Assembly (NCBI GenBank): GCA_944472155.2
Contig: OX235271.1
Location: 104,111,256-104,175,255 of the forward strand
Length of the DNA stretch: 64,000 nt
Origin: Trichobilharzia szidati
Taxonomy: Eukaryota > Platyhelminthes > Trematoda > Strigeidida > Schistosomatidae
Direction: 5' to 3'
The notes below the pieces were generated by a model. That model did no database searches. It was not told the origin of the DNA and was given only the letters and a program-made list of their open reading frames with translations. Numbering within the stretch: position 1 is the first letter of the stretch; each line of letters opens with the position of its first letter. The translations under genes and the position numbers were made by a program. Below, in pieces: positions 54,780 through 64,000 of this stretch.

Positions 54780-55835
54780 GTTATAGCTAATAAAACTGAA
54801 GACTTGCTCATTGGGCTGAAATCATTAATATGGGACGACTGTTCAATATAATCAAAATGAAGTTGCCAAGGGAGTGAGAGTCTGATTACACTCTCTTTCT
54901 GTATGCATAAGTTTAGTCTGAGATGTTTTATTAAAATTACTTCAGTACATTGTAGTAAATTTGGTGTCCTTTGTATGTTTAACATTTTGAAGGATTTGGA
55001 AATCTCCACGAAATGACCCGTATCCACAGAGGCTCTGGTAATTTCACTTTGCGAATGTCCGCTTCATTTCAGGCATACGTTTTTTGGGATATGCTCAGGA
55101 AACTATATAGAAGCCCTTCTTTTTGTCTTTCCAATGTGCTTTCTCCCACAAGTGCATGTAAATTCATAATCGCAATCGGAGGTGACGTCAGCAGGGTACT
55201 TATACAGTTTAGACTGGCTTATGATTATGTAGTGCTGCGTATAGTTACAAGCTCAGTTGCAGGGAAGCATATTTTTATTGCTCCTTTAATTCTCTTGTAA
55301 GTCTTTTTGACACTACTTCTTCTTTGAATGGGAGACAAATAAAAGTTTGATTTTTTTCAATAGTTGGGTGTTTCATTTTCTTGTCTTCTTTTTTGCTATA
55401 TTTTTGAATAAGTCCCTTTGGATATCCCTTTTCCCTAATGCATTTCCAAAGAAAGCCTGATTCTTCTTCAACTTTGTCGGGACAACATAGTTCCCTGGCT
55501 CTGCCAGTCAGTGTTCTTACTAATCCACGCTTATAGCTTATAGGACAAAAGCAGTGATAATGAAGATATTGTCCAGTCCAGGCTTCTTTTCAGTAGATGG
55601 ATTCTTCGACCGTACCATCGTTTCTTCTTCTTACATTAAGGTCTGGAAGGTTAAATTCATCCTTATGTTCATATTCCAAGGTGAATTTAATGTTTGGGTG
55701 GATCTCATTGAGACGATCAAATAATAAAGATGTGCCACTCATGTCGTTACAAACAACAAACATATCACCGGCATATTAGCGATAGTAGTATATTTAATTG
55801 ATAACAGAACTCAGTCGCATCTGTTCGAAATACCA
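54780..55835 (-). mobile_element. Penelope-like element, RT end to endonuclease
   Basis: Minus strand from 55835: QMRLSS-like joint, YAGDMFVVCNDMSGTS (YADD reads YAGD), FDRLNEIHPNIKFTLEYEHK, DEFNLPDLNVRRRNDGTVEE, WTGQYLHYHCFCPISYKRGL. A frameshifted linker and the C-terminal MDTGHFVEISKSFKMLNIQR, LLQCTEVILIKHLRLNLCIQ follow. Stops and frameshifts throughout. The first half of RT is not here but lies inverted just to the right. Confidence 0.85.
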
Positions 55836-55854
55836 ACTAATTTTCCAAAAAAGT

Positions 55855-56168
55855 AGACCATATAGATATATCAAATAAAACCATGGTATTGTACGGTGTG
55901 ACCTCATTATTTACAAATATACCAGCAATGGAAACATCTGACATCATCTGTAAACAAACAAATCTATTACCACTATCTGAAAGTGAGTTGCAGCGTCCAC
56001 TACTTCTCTGCACAAAAGATATCCAATTCAAATTTAACAACCAACTTTATCGACAAATTGATTGGGTCGCGATGGCCTCACATCTAGGACCTATTCTGAC
56101 CGATATGTTCATGGGTTATCTCAAACAGATGCGACTGAGTTCTGCAATCAATGAAATGCCCAACTACC
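55855..56168 (+). mobile_element. Penelope-like RT 5' segment, inverted
   Basis: Plus frame reads MVLYGVTSLFTNIPAMETSD, IQFKFNNQLYRQIDWVAMAS, HLGPILTDMFMGYLKQMRLS. This is the RT part that should precede the minus-strand piece at 54780-55835. The two parts share about 35 bp (cagatgcgactgagttctg) at their ends, as expected for a 5' inversion made during one insertion. Confidence 0.85.
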
Positions 56169-56169
56169 T

Positions 56170-56942
56170 CCGAATAAAAAACATTATTACAGTTGTGCTG
56201 GTAAGATTTTTTTGTTGAGCATACTTATAACAATAACGTTATCCTACATCTTTATTCTTCGTATTCCCACACTTAAAAGAAATATGTCCGCCGCACAATG
56301 AATACATTTATGATATGGGAAATTCCCGTATGACGTGAATTATGAACATCTGACTCAATAAAGACGTCTTTTTAAGTAACTTCTCTTCAAAGCTGCACAC
56401 TTATTCAGGGGTTTATTTACAATTTCAGTTGCCAGAATCGGTTAGAGGCTAATGTTGTCAGTTGGTGCTAAAGATGAATCAAAGTGTGTGAGTAATAGCC
56501 ATGTTTGATTAACAGTGAATAGTCTTACGTAATCGAGACAGTTGACACACTATTCAGTCAAATGATGAGCAATTGTTTGGAAATAACTGATGGAAAACAA
56601 GAGCACGAAAACTTGAAAGTGGGTCACAAAAACAAATTACACAGAGTTTATTGTGCAACAAATCAGGTGAAGAGAATTAACACTAAGGTCATGGTAGTAA
56701 AAGAAGCTGCCTATAGTGTTTCTCAACACAGTTTGGAATTCCATTTGTGAACTGCAGTAGCTTCAGCTGGTGAAGAAGATGCAAGTGAAATCCTTTTGAC
56801 CGACTGGATATCACTTTTGATATAACTCTGAATAAAGCCAGACACTGAAGGTATATTTATTCTAAATAAGTGATACAATGTTTTAGTGGTTTGATTTCGA
56901 AAATTATAACCAAGTAATTATTGCATTTTTTTAAGTATGTAT
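56170..56942. other. No feature recognised
   Basis: AT-rich; a 62-codon frame at 56562-56750 has no recognised domain. Confidence 0.4.
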
Positions 56943-56944
56943 AT

Positions 56945-57432
56945 TTTAAACTTTCAACACAAATGTGAAGTCAGTCGCTTCTTCTATACGGGTCAGAAAC
57001 TTGCACTGTGTCACTAAAAGGACCTCCAACAAGTTACAAACTCTTATCAACAGCTGCCATCGCTGGCTGCATACTGAAGATCAGATGCCCGGCCGGACAG
57101 AAAGAATTGTCAGCAAAAAACTGTGGGAAAAAGCCAACTAACAGTCGGTTGCTCAACAAATATGCAGAGGAAAATGTAGATGTATCGGGCATATGCTGAG
57201 GAGGCTGTCCAATGACATTGCACCCAGACCATCGATCGAGTGGAACCCGGAAGAGAAGTGACGAGTGGGTCGTCGGTGTGAGGCTGACATGGGGGAGGTC
57301 TTGCGGGTAGGAGGAGATGAGAGATTATGGTCAATCGTGGATCCAGCTGAAGAGGACATTAGAGAATAGAACAAAGTGGAAATGTGTTGTTAAAGCCGTA
57401 TGTTCCACTCGGAATCTCAGGGAACAATAAGG
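56945..57432 (+). mobile_element. LINE C-terminus and 3' end
   Basis: Plus strand: NTNVKSVASSIRVRNL-like start in broken frame, then LYQQLPSLAAY-type and PERIVSKKLWEKANQ-type blocks, a RKWRWIG-like relic, 'aggagatgagagattatgg', and the 3' end 'ccgtatgttccactcgg' with 'ggaacaataagg'. Several stops. Confidence 0.75.
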
Positions 57433-57433
57433 T

Positions 57434-58168
57434 TTTAAACTTTAAAATGTGTAGCTTAGTGTTTCCTTTGGTATAGACAGAAGGTTTAGTTGCAAAAATG
57501 AGGCAGTGTTTTTTTTAATTCTTTATATCATTCTCTCAGTTTTCTAGGAAACACAAACTTTATCATTTGCAGTGGTTACTGAAAAGGTAATTTTTAATGG
57601 TCTGTCATGTTCGTAATAAAACATTACCTTCGAGATGATCAGGAGAAGTGAAACGAAGAATAACGATAAATGGAGTGGAAAAGAGACATATTCATTTAAC
57701 TTCTTTGATTGCCTACAACCTATGTATTCAAGGTATGTATACCGATTAAAAATGTAACCTACATAAGTTTATTGAAGTATGGAAATGGTGAAGAGTAGTT
57801 AAGATATTTGTCACCATAGCTTACTGATAAATAGTAATGGAATGTTAACAAAGCATTCAAGATTGATACATTTATATATATATATATATATATTAGAAGT
57901 CATGAGAAAACGCCGCTACACAGAATAATATAAGATTTAATGAGTTAAACACGTTTAGTTGAATTTAAACTCTATGAACTCAGTGTTTTATAAATTGTCA
58001 TACGATTAATTAAGAGTGAACAGAAATGAACATCTATATTTGAGAAAAAATTATATAATTAATAAAAGAAAAGTTAAATACCAAGTTATCAAAGTAGAAA
58101 AAGCCACTAAAATCCTTTTTTGAACTCACTCACAGCCATTTGGTAGTGATAAGTTCAACTTCTAGATG
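57434..58168. repeat. Gap with (TA)n microsatellite
   Basis: No gene; (TA)n at 57872-57893. Confidence 0.6.
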
Positions 58169-58169
58169 T

Positions 58170-59500
58170 TTGAGTTCGTCTGTTTATTTACCGTTTTAGA
58201 AATAAGACGTCTACCTGATATCTTGTGTTAGTTACATGTCGTACGACTACGCTGTTCAAAGTTGTTCTTCCTCTCAATAGTAAGTTCTTTAGTAGGTCCT
58301 CTGAAAAACTGACATTTAGGTAAGCTGGTGTATTTGTTTCGGTAGATACATGGTAATAAGTATGAAATCTTGACTGAACTAACAAATACACTATTAGGTG
58401 CATGGAGAACTTTCAAGTCAGTAATTTCTCTAGCTGTTTGTTGATTGTTCTCGTGATCTCATAGCCTTAAAATATTAGAGGAATGAACATAATTTTACCA
58501 TCTGTAGTATTTCTTATTTTGGCTTTTCCAAATCTGTTGATGAATGTTTTTGGATATCTGTTGTCCTGCAGATATTTTTCAATGATTCACAACCCCTTCA
58601 ACATATCACTGGAGCATACCATTCTCACTCTGTAAAATAATATTTTAACTAGTCTCCATTTGTGATTAATGGGAAAAAACTTGAAATTCCATCCCATATA
58701 CCCATTCAATGGATGAGACTTTGAAGCGTATCATCTATCCTACTTTGCATTGTCAAGTTTAGAAAGTTTAATTTCTCACCAACTTCACATTCCATAGTGG
58801 AATTACTGTTCTTAACGTTTAATAACAATTGTAGTTCATGAAGTAAATCAATGAAGGTATCATCAAAATCTTTTAGTTTACATTCTCCGGATTTATCATG
58901 AAGGAATTTGCAAACAAGAGACTCACTACCTTTCCTATTGCACTATCTCACCAATCTGAGCTTAGAATTCGATGTTAAACTGCAATTGTAGTGCTGACAA
59001 GGGGACAGGATCCAGATTCTTGTGTATAACATCTATAGCTTATCACGGATGGTATGGGTCTCAGCAAGACATTCTCTTAGTATAACGTAGGCAAACCATA
59101 GACATAAGGCGGATGAGATCCTTTGGGCATCAAATCGTTAATCGTGTAACTATCTATCAGTTTCTTTATCGGGAGTACATTTGGTTTTTTCTTAATTCGT
59201 CTTTCAGACGAATCATTAAATCTTTATCAATTTTAGAGGATCTTAACCGACACTTTCTATCTTCGTTCACTGTTTTGAAATATGCTAGTTCGTTGAATTA
59301 ATCCTTAAATTGTGCCTCTATATCACTTTTGTTCGTAAACTTCTTTAGGACTTGAACCTTAAGTCAATTCAGCTTAGCACTGGATTAGTTATGGATTTTT
59401 CTCCAAAGTCACCATGCAATTGCTATTTTATTAAAGCCTTTGATAAAATCTTACGTAAATCCATGCATATTTTATGTTGACGACCCTGTATGCAGTTCAT
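58170..59500 (-). mobile_element. Penelope-like element, nearly full length but heavily degraded
   Basis: Minus strand, 5' to 3': a degenerate ...ILSKAL... block (about 59460), KKLIDSYTINDLMPKGSHPP, YVYGLPTLY (PLE motif YGLPK.HK), LRPIPSVISYRC, then a KDFDDTFIDLLHELQLLLN stretch, KLNFLNLTMQSRIDDTLQSL, the FRSFFPI...KW.LVK relic near 58690, YPKTFINRFGKAKIRNT (58510-58560) and, near the end, LLKNLLLRGRTTLNSVVVRH, VTNTRYQVD. The order matches a PLE, but many stops and frameshifts occur and the VAMGSPLGP region is not readable. Confidence 0.75.
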
Positions 59501-59754
59501 ATTTTTGTCAGAAACATTGAAATCACTTCGATGTATATATAAATGATTACACGAGGAAAGAAAAATACTTTCTGAAGCTACTACTTCTTTGTTCTCTGGG
59601 AAAGTTTATCACCTACATAGTAGGTGATTTTCATTACCTTCTAAACAAATGCACCAACAAACAAGTACTGAACCATCTCTTACTTTCAGTTTACATAAAT
59701 TACATTTCAGGAAGTATCACTCATTGTCAATAAATTATGTGATCAGTCTATTTA
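59501..59754. other. Spacer between two head-to-head PLEs
   Basis: AT-rich, with a small palindrome (atcacctac/gtaggtgat) at 59609-59630. No promoter can be assigned. Confidence 0.4.
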
Positions 59755-59882
59755 ATTATTGATTTAGTCAAAATGGCTTACCTAAAGTGCATAAACCGGG
59801 GGTACCGTTAAGACTAATACATGATATGCAAAATTCGCCCTACCATGCTCTAGCTAGATAATTAGTAAATATTCTCAAACCC

Positions 59883-61016
59883 TTGCATGATAAGATAGTG
59901 AAATATAGCGTCAAAGATATATTTGAATTCGTAGACAAAATCAAAGATATTAATATCAAGGACAAAACCATAATATTTCTGGACATAACATCTTTATTCA
60001 AAAATGTACCTCTGGTAGAAACAGCTAACTACATATGTGAACAAGTGGATAACCAGTCGATAAACATTAGCATCCGTACTGAAATCCTAAAAGAATTGTT
60101 ATTAAGGTGTACCATGAATGTAAACTATAAGCTTTACAGGCAAGTGGACGGGGTGGCGATGGGCTCCCCATTAGGTCCCATTTTGGCTGATTTCTTTCTA
60201 AGTAAGCTAGAAAATGGACCTTTGAACAACCTCATCAGTAAGTTCTCATTTTATTGCCGGTATATGGATGACACCTTCATTCTTTGTGATAATGGTTCTG
60301 ATAGGAGTAAAATAATTACTGAATTCAATGAAGTACATTCGGCTATGAAATTCACATGCGAAGAGGAATCCCAAGACAGAATTGCCTTCCTGGATGTCCT
60401 ACTTACAAGAAAAGCAGATGGTAGCATAAAAAGAAATTTGCATAGAAAAAGCACTTGGACAGGGCAATATACACATTTTCACAGCTTCGTTCCTATCAAG
60501 CACAAAAGAAATTTAGTGAAGACCCTCAGCCACAGAGTTAGAGCTATATACTCAGAAGAAGTAATTGAAGATGAATTAAGCATTGCATATGATACTTTGA
60601 TCGAAAATGGCTATCCCGACAAATTTATCAAGAAACACATGACAAAGAAAGCGGAAAAGGACTACTCACTGTCTGTAAACAAGAAGCCTGTATATATACG
60701 ACTAAAATTCAAGGACGATATAACAAGTGAGATAATTACGAAGAAATTAAGAAAATCAATTCAAAGAACTTTGAATGCTGGTGAACTACACGTCTTATTC
60801 TCTATACGACCGATGGTGCTACCTCGACTGAAAGATGAAGTACCTAGACTAGCCACTTCAGATTGTATTTATCAATTCAACTGCGCTTGTGGAGCGAGTT
60901 ACGTTAGCCGTTGCTCTAGGAACTTGATTTTTCGTGCTCGAGATCATCTCCCACTATGGCTAAGTAATGGTGTAGTTAAAACCATTAACAGTTCGATATT
61001 GGCCTATCTGCTGTAA
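59883..61016 (+). CDS. Penelope-like reverse transcriptase with partial GIY-YIG domain
   Basis: 377 codons from an internal Met, so the start is not the real one. RT motifs in order: FLDITSLFKNVP (about residues 33-44), VDGVAMGSPLGPILADFFLS (about 88-107), YCRYMDDTFILC (about 123-134, catalytic YMDD), FLDVLLTRKADGS and RKSTWTGQYTHFHSFVPIKH (about 168-205), then a linker. CIYQFNCACGASYVSRCSRN (about 322-341) is the start of the GIY-YIG-type endonuclease, where the usual Y-I-G appears as Y-V-S. The frame ends at SSILAYLL by a stop that the copy at 17.6 k lacks. Reverse transcription from a nicked target is the known PLE role. Confidence 0.9.
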   Translation: MHDKIVKYSVKDIFEFVDKIKDINIKDKTIIFLDITSLFKNVPLVETANYICEQVDNQSINISIRTEILKELLLRCTMNVNYKLYRQVDGVAMGSPLGPILADFFLSKLENGPLNNLISKFSFYCRYMDDTFILCDNGSDRSKIITEFNEVHSAMKFTCEEESQDRIAFLDVLLTRKADGSIKRNLHRKSTWTGQYTHFHSFVPIKHKRNLVKTLSHRVRAIYSEEVIEDELSIAYDTLIENGYPDKFIKKHMTKKAEKDYSLSVNKKPVYIRLKFKDDITSEIITKKLRKSIQRTLNAGELHVLFSIRPMVLPRLKDEVPRLATSDCIYQFNCACGASYVSRCSRNLIFRARDHLPLWLSNGVVKTINSSILAYLL

Positions 61017-61355
61017 ACCGGCCACAAAGCCAACGTGGAAGAATCCTTCTCTATAATCAACCGGGTGCCTAATAAATTGCCGCAATCACCGAAGCACCGC
61101 ATGCTCCAAACAGCAGAGGCTATTGCAATTCGCCTGAAACAACCAGTGCTCTGTGTTCAAAAGAAACAAGTCCAGCCCCTACTACTGCCCCTGATCTTCA
61201 GTAGAGACTATAAATTCATGAATTTATATTATCTTTTCTAATTTTTCTGACATTCAGCTTATTTTATGTTGATGCTATTGGACTGTAATCTATTGATATT
61301 GTTGATTGTTCATAACACTAATTCATTCATTCACTATGATGTCTATACAACTGTA

Positions 61356-61396
61356 GAGCCTGATGATGAATTTATCGAAAAGAGTACTCTTTGTTC
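61356..61396 (+). ncRNA. Hammerhead-like motif in PLE 3' UTR, second copy
   Basis: Same arrangement as at 17969: GAGC/GTTC stem I, CTGATGA core, GAAA, palindromic agag/ctct stem III. Stem II remains poorly paired (tgaatttatc). Confidence 0.35.
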
Positions 61397-61587
61397 AGTA
61401 TCCATTCTTTTGAAAATTTTAGTGGGCATTTTTAATCAGTCAAAATGTTTTACATTTTCTCCAATTTTATATCATGAATATATAGTTCAGTCCTTAGAAA
61501 GATGAGAATTCCTTGATATTGCCTTATAATTTGGCCAGTAAGAGAATAAATCTCAGTAACATAGACTTCAGTTTAACTGCCTGATTT

Positions 61588-62168
61588 ATTGCATTATTAT
61601 TCCCTTGGGATTTGGGTGGAAAAAGGGCTCCAACAGCACATCTCCAGTTCGTCTTCTTCTCTGAAGTACTCTTCAGTCGATCCCATGATTACCCATAAGC
61701 CTTCATCTTCTCCTTACACTAACTCTTCCACGTCACCCTCGGATACACGCCTAACTCGTTGTTTCCTGTTCGGGTTCAACCCGACGGATTTCTGGCGGGT
61801 GACGTCGCTCAACGGTCTCCTCAGCGTGTCTGATCCATCTCCATTTTCTCCCACATATTTGTTGAACAATAGGTTCTTGATTGATTCTTTCCCAGAGTTT
61901 CTTGTTGCTAATTCTTTCTGGCCAGCCGGCTATCCCATCTTCAGTATGCAGCCATCGAAGGCAGGTGTTGATGAAAGTCTGCAGCAGTCTGTTAGAAATG
62001 CTTTTCATGACGCGTTGGTCAAGTTTCTGACCCATATAGAAGTGACTAACTGGCTTAATATTACTATTTGATATTCTAATCTTGTTCCTTATGCTAAGGA
62101 GTGCAGAAGATTTTCATACTGATTTCACAGTGATGAAGGTCTGCCTTGCTTTTAACAGCCTGACAACA
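61588..62168 (-). mobile_element. LINE C-terminus and 3' end
   Basis: Minus strand: HMGQKLDQRVMKSISNRLLQTF-type start, then NTCLRWLHTEDGIAGWPERI, SNKKLWERINQEPIVQQICG and RKWRWIRHAEETVERRHPPE, a readable 94-codon stretch of the LINE C-terminal domain, then the degenerate 3' end (cccttgggatttgg in reverse). Confidence 0.82.
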
Positions 62169-62169
62169 T

Positions 62170-63138
62170 CCAATAACCGACATGAAATCATCTTCCAAAC
62201 ACTATTGACCAATGAAATAAAAATTTTCAAACTTCCTAAGAGATTTATTCCATCCCATCGTGTCATTAAATACAGTCTTGAATGTCTAATCAGTTAATTT
62301 TTTTACAAATTACAAATTGAAAATGTCCGAAATTCAGATTATACTTATTTGCACAATACGCATTCATATCTATTTTATTCACCTCTAGTGTCTATATAGG
62401 GAAAGAAGTACATTTACATAAATTTTTCTTTAAAAAGTAGGGGAGAAAAATATGAACTGGATTGACTACCACACAGGAAATTTTATCATTAAGAAACTAC
62501 CTTATAAACTAGATATATATCAGTGTTGCTTTACCATTTGGATAGATAAACTTTGTAGCTAAAAATAGTATCAGCATAGAGAATATATTTTTTTATTATT
62601 TCCACTGAATTTCTATAAATAGTTTTATGTACTTAGTTTTATTTAGTAAATCAAGCGTAGGCTTCCATGTTATCCGCTTACAAACTATTTATGATCTAAT
62701 CGACCATGTTAAAAGGTATTAAGCAATGAGAATAAATATAATAAAATAACAAAATTGTACATTGAAAAGTAATAATGTTATAAAAAGGCGTACTGGTTAA
62801 ATATAAGTGCTTTATTCTTCTATTTCTATAAAATGTGTGGATTGTTAAACTTTTATGTAACATTTAGTTTAATATACATATTTTCAATGAAATTGTGTTA
62901 TTTATAACCTGCAGGAAATTGCTTGTTTGTAACTTTTAAGGGATAGTGTGTTTGTGTTTCTGTTACAAGGATTTCTATTTTTATTTCATATAAGGATGAA
63001 TTTTAAATGGTATATTCTTTTAGTAAACTGTTATTCAAATATTTTGGTTGGAATATTGAAAAAATCTGCTAAATTTCAGGCTGATCTTAATATAATCCAA
63101 TGATGAGAGATTAGAATTCATTTTCTATATTACTTATT
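62170..63138. other. No gene recognised
   Basis: Very AT-rich, no repeat match. Confidence 0.5.
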
Positions 63139-63139
63139 A

Positions 63140-63355
63140 TACTATTATTCCCTTGAATTCTGAATGGAACATACAGTTTTAGGAGTTCATCACTGTTGTG
63201 TGCGGTTTTTTTTAACAGACTGTACATTCCCTTCTCGTAAGATCTCCTTTAGGTCACTCTTAGACCTACACCAAACTCGTTGTTTCTCATTTGCACTCCA
63301 CACGAAGTTCTGGTGTGTAATGTTCCTTTCTGCGGGGTTTCAGGTGGCATTCAAA
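63140..63355 (-). mobile_element. LINE 3' end remnant
   Basis: Minus strand: 'cccttgaattctgaatgg', 'cataagatctccttta'-like and 'tcactcttagacctacacc' recall the LINE 3' end in reverse, strongly diverged. Confidence 0.6.
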
Positions 63356-63795
63356 CCTACAAACTCACTCAGAGACAAGCTCTGTAGGCTAAAAGACCCG
63401 GTGAACCCAATTAAACAAAATAATATAATTTACAAAATACCTTGTAATGACTGTGAGGTCAACTATATAGGTCAAACTAGTAGATCGGGGGTAATCAGAT
63501 TGTCGGAACAGAAGAATTTAGCTAAGGGAAGAATGGTTGACCCTGAAAAGATAAGTAATTTAGAAAAAAGCTCAGCAATTGCATTACATGCAATAACACA
63601 CAACCACACAATATGGTGGGAGAGGGTTAAGATTCTAAAAAGTAATACAGGCAGGTGAAGAGAGATTGATTACTGAATCCTGGTTCATTGAATCTACACC
63701 CAACACATGCAACAGAAATGACTCAATGCAAATACCAGAAATATGGAAGATATTATTACCACCAGTCAAATCAGAAGAGGATAATAAATAATCTC
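63356..63795 (+). mobile_element. Penelope-like GIY-YIG fragment, third lineage
   Basis: Frame reads FKPTNSLRDKLCRLKDPVNP, NIIYKIPCNDCEVNYIGQTS (GIY-YIG signature Y-x-I...NYIG), VIRLSEQKNLAKGRMVDPEK, SSAIALHAITHNHTIWWERV, KILKSNTGR, then a stop at 63656 and a continuing RETDY.ILVH segment. The usual R..EH of the catalytic helix appears as RLSEQ. Its sequence is clearly different from the 61 k and 30.4 k endonuclease ends. RT is absent. Confidence 0.85.
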
Positions 63796-64000
63796 AAAAT
63801 TCTATTTCAATTCAAGCAAATCACAACATTCTAACAAATTACTTATTATAACTATAAGAACATTCGTCTTATTTCCCATCTAATTGTATTTGATCAATAA
63901 CACTCATATTATTATCTCTGAATGTACATTATCTCATATTGGTTTTTAATTCAAATATCTAGTCAATTCCATACATATATATAAATGAAGGAAAAAGTTG
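63796..64000. other. No feature recognised
   Basis: AT-rich end of the window. Confidence 0.4.

Larger units (their letters stand above)
59755..61420 (+). mobile_element. Penelope-like element, best copy in the window
   Basis: Open sequence starts at NGLPKVHKPGVPLRLIHDMQ (about 59770), has a TAG after YHALAR (about 59860), then the 377-codon frame. After its stop at 61014 the same protein continues as TGHKANVEESFSIINRVPNK and AIAIRLKQPVLCVQKKQVQP to about 61240. A 3' UTR to about 61415 shares its last block with 17.97-18.02 k. The 5' end is truncated before the fingers domain. Two premature stops make it inactive, but the RT core is intact. The spacing and motifs fit the PLEs known from schistosomes. 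Confidence 0.92.

Noticed and set aside
1..64000. LTR retrotransposon
   Set aside because: I found no paired long terminal repeats and no Gag, integrase or protease-like frames. All recognised RT sequence is of LINE or Penelope type.

Overview
The window looks like repeat-dense, non-coding DNA from a blood fluke, genus Schistosoma. The basis is the combination of AT-rich sequence, RTE/SR2-like LINE fragments, several Penelope-like (PLE) lineages, a tRNA-derived SINE, and Smalpha-type SINEs that carry hammerhead ribozymes. That combination is known from schistosomes, but the species cannot be fixed from sequence alone. I recognise no convincing host protein-coding gene. One weak exon candidate (43128-43334, minus) is the only non-transposon coding hint. 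Most short open frames are fragments or shadows of mobile elements.

Four repeat classes account for nearly all recognisable sequence. (1) LINE remnants: thirteen or so pieces of the reverse transcriptase (RT) C-terminal half and 3' end (best at 6.7-7.5 k, 13.8-14.7 k, 32.3-33.3 k, 35.8-36.7 k), plus the 3' end of a second LINE type at 38.3-38.9 k. (2) A tRNA-derived SINE of about 230 bp, eleven copies, whose last 35 bp or so match the LINE 3' end, suggesting that LINE mobilises it. Three copies have clear target-site duplications (TSDs). (3) Three families of tRNA-headed elements that carry a hammerhead motif downstream of box B (called HH-1, HH-2 and HH-3 here). They occur as more-than-one-unit, tandem-derived insertions with periods of about 286, 400 and 342 bp, often with an inverted 5' part and 11-12 bp TSDs. 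(4) Penelope-like elements of at least three lineages, the best being the 377-codon frame at 59.9-61.0 k, with intact VAMGSPLGP and YMDD motifs.

Layout. 0-17 k: HH and SINE elements between LINE pieces. 17-18 k: a truncated PLE with its 3' UTR. 20-22 k: a dimeric HH-3 insertion and a pair of HH-2 elements. 24-25 k and 34-35 k: two HH-1 composites. 28.1-28.9 k: an HH-3 element nested in a SINE. 32-37 k: minus-strand LINEs. 38-42 k: a second LINE, SINEs and an inverted HH-3 pair. 45.25-48.39 k: four nearly identical tandem units of about 795 bp, each with a hammerhead-like motif and a frame resembling a PLE N-terminus. 51.8-53.1 k, 54.8-56.2 k and 58.2-61.4 k: PLE copies with inverted arrangements. 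63.1-63.8 k: a LINE scrap and a PLE GIY-YIG fragment.

The elements work together as a parasitic network. LINE and PLE reverse transcriptases supply the enzymatic machinery, the SINE borrows the LINE tail, and the HH elements combine a polymerase III-like promoter, a self-cleaving ribozyme and multimer-derived insertions. The strongest candidates for follow-up are the retrozyme-like HH-2 and HH-3 families and the homogeneous PLE-derived tandem array.
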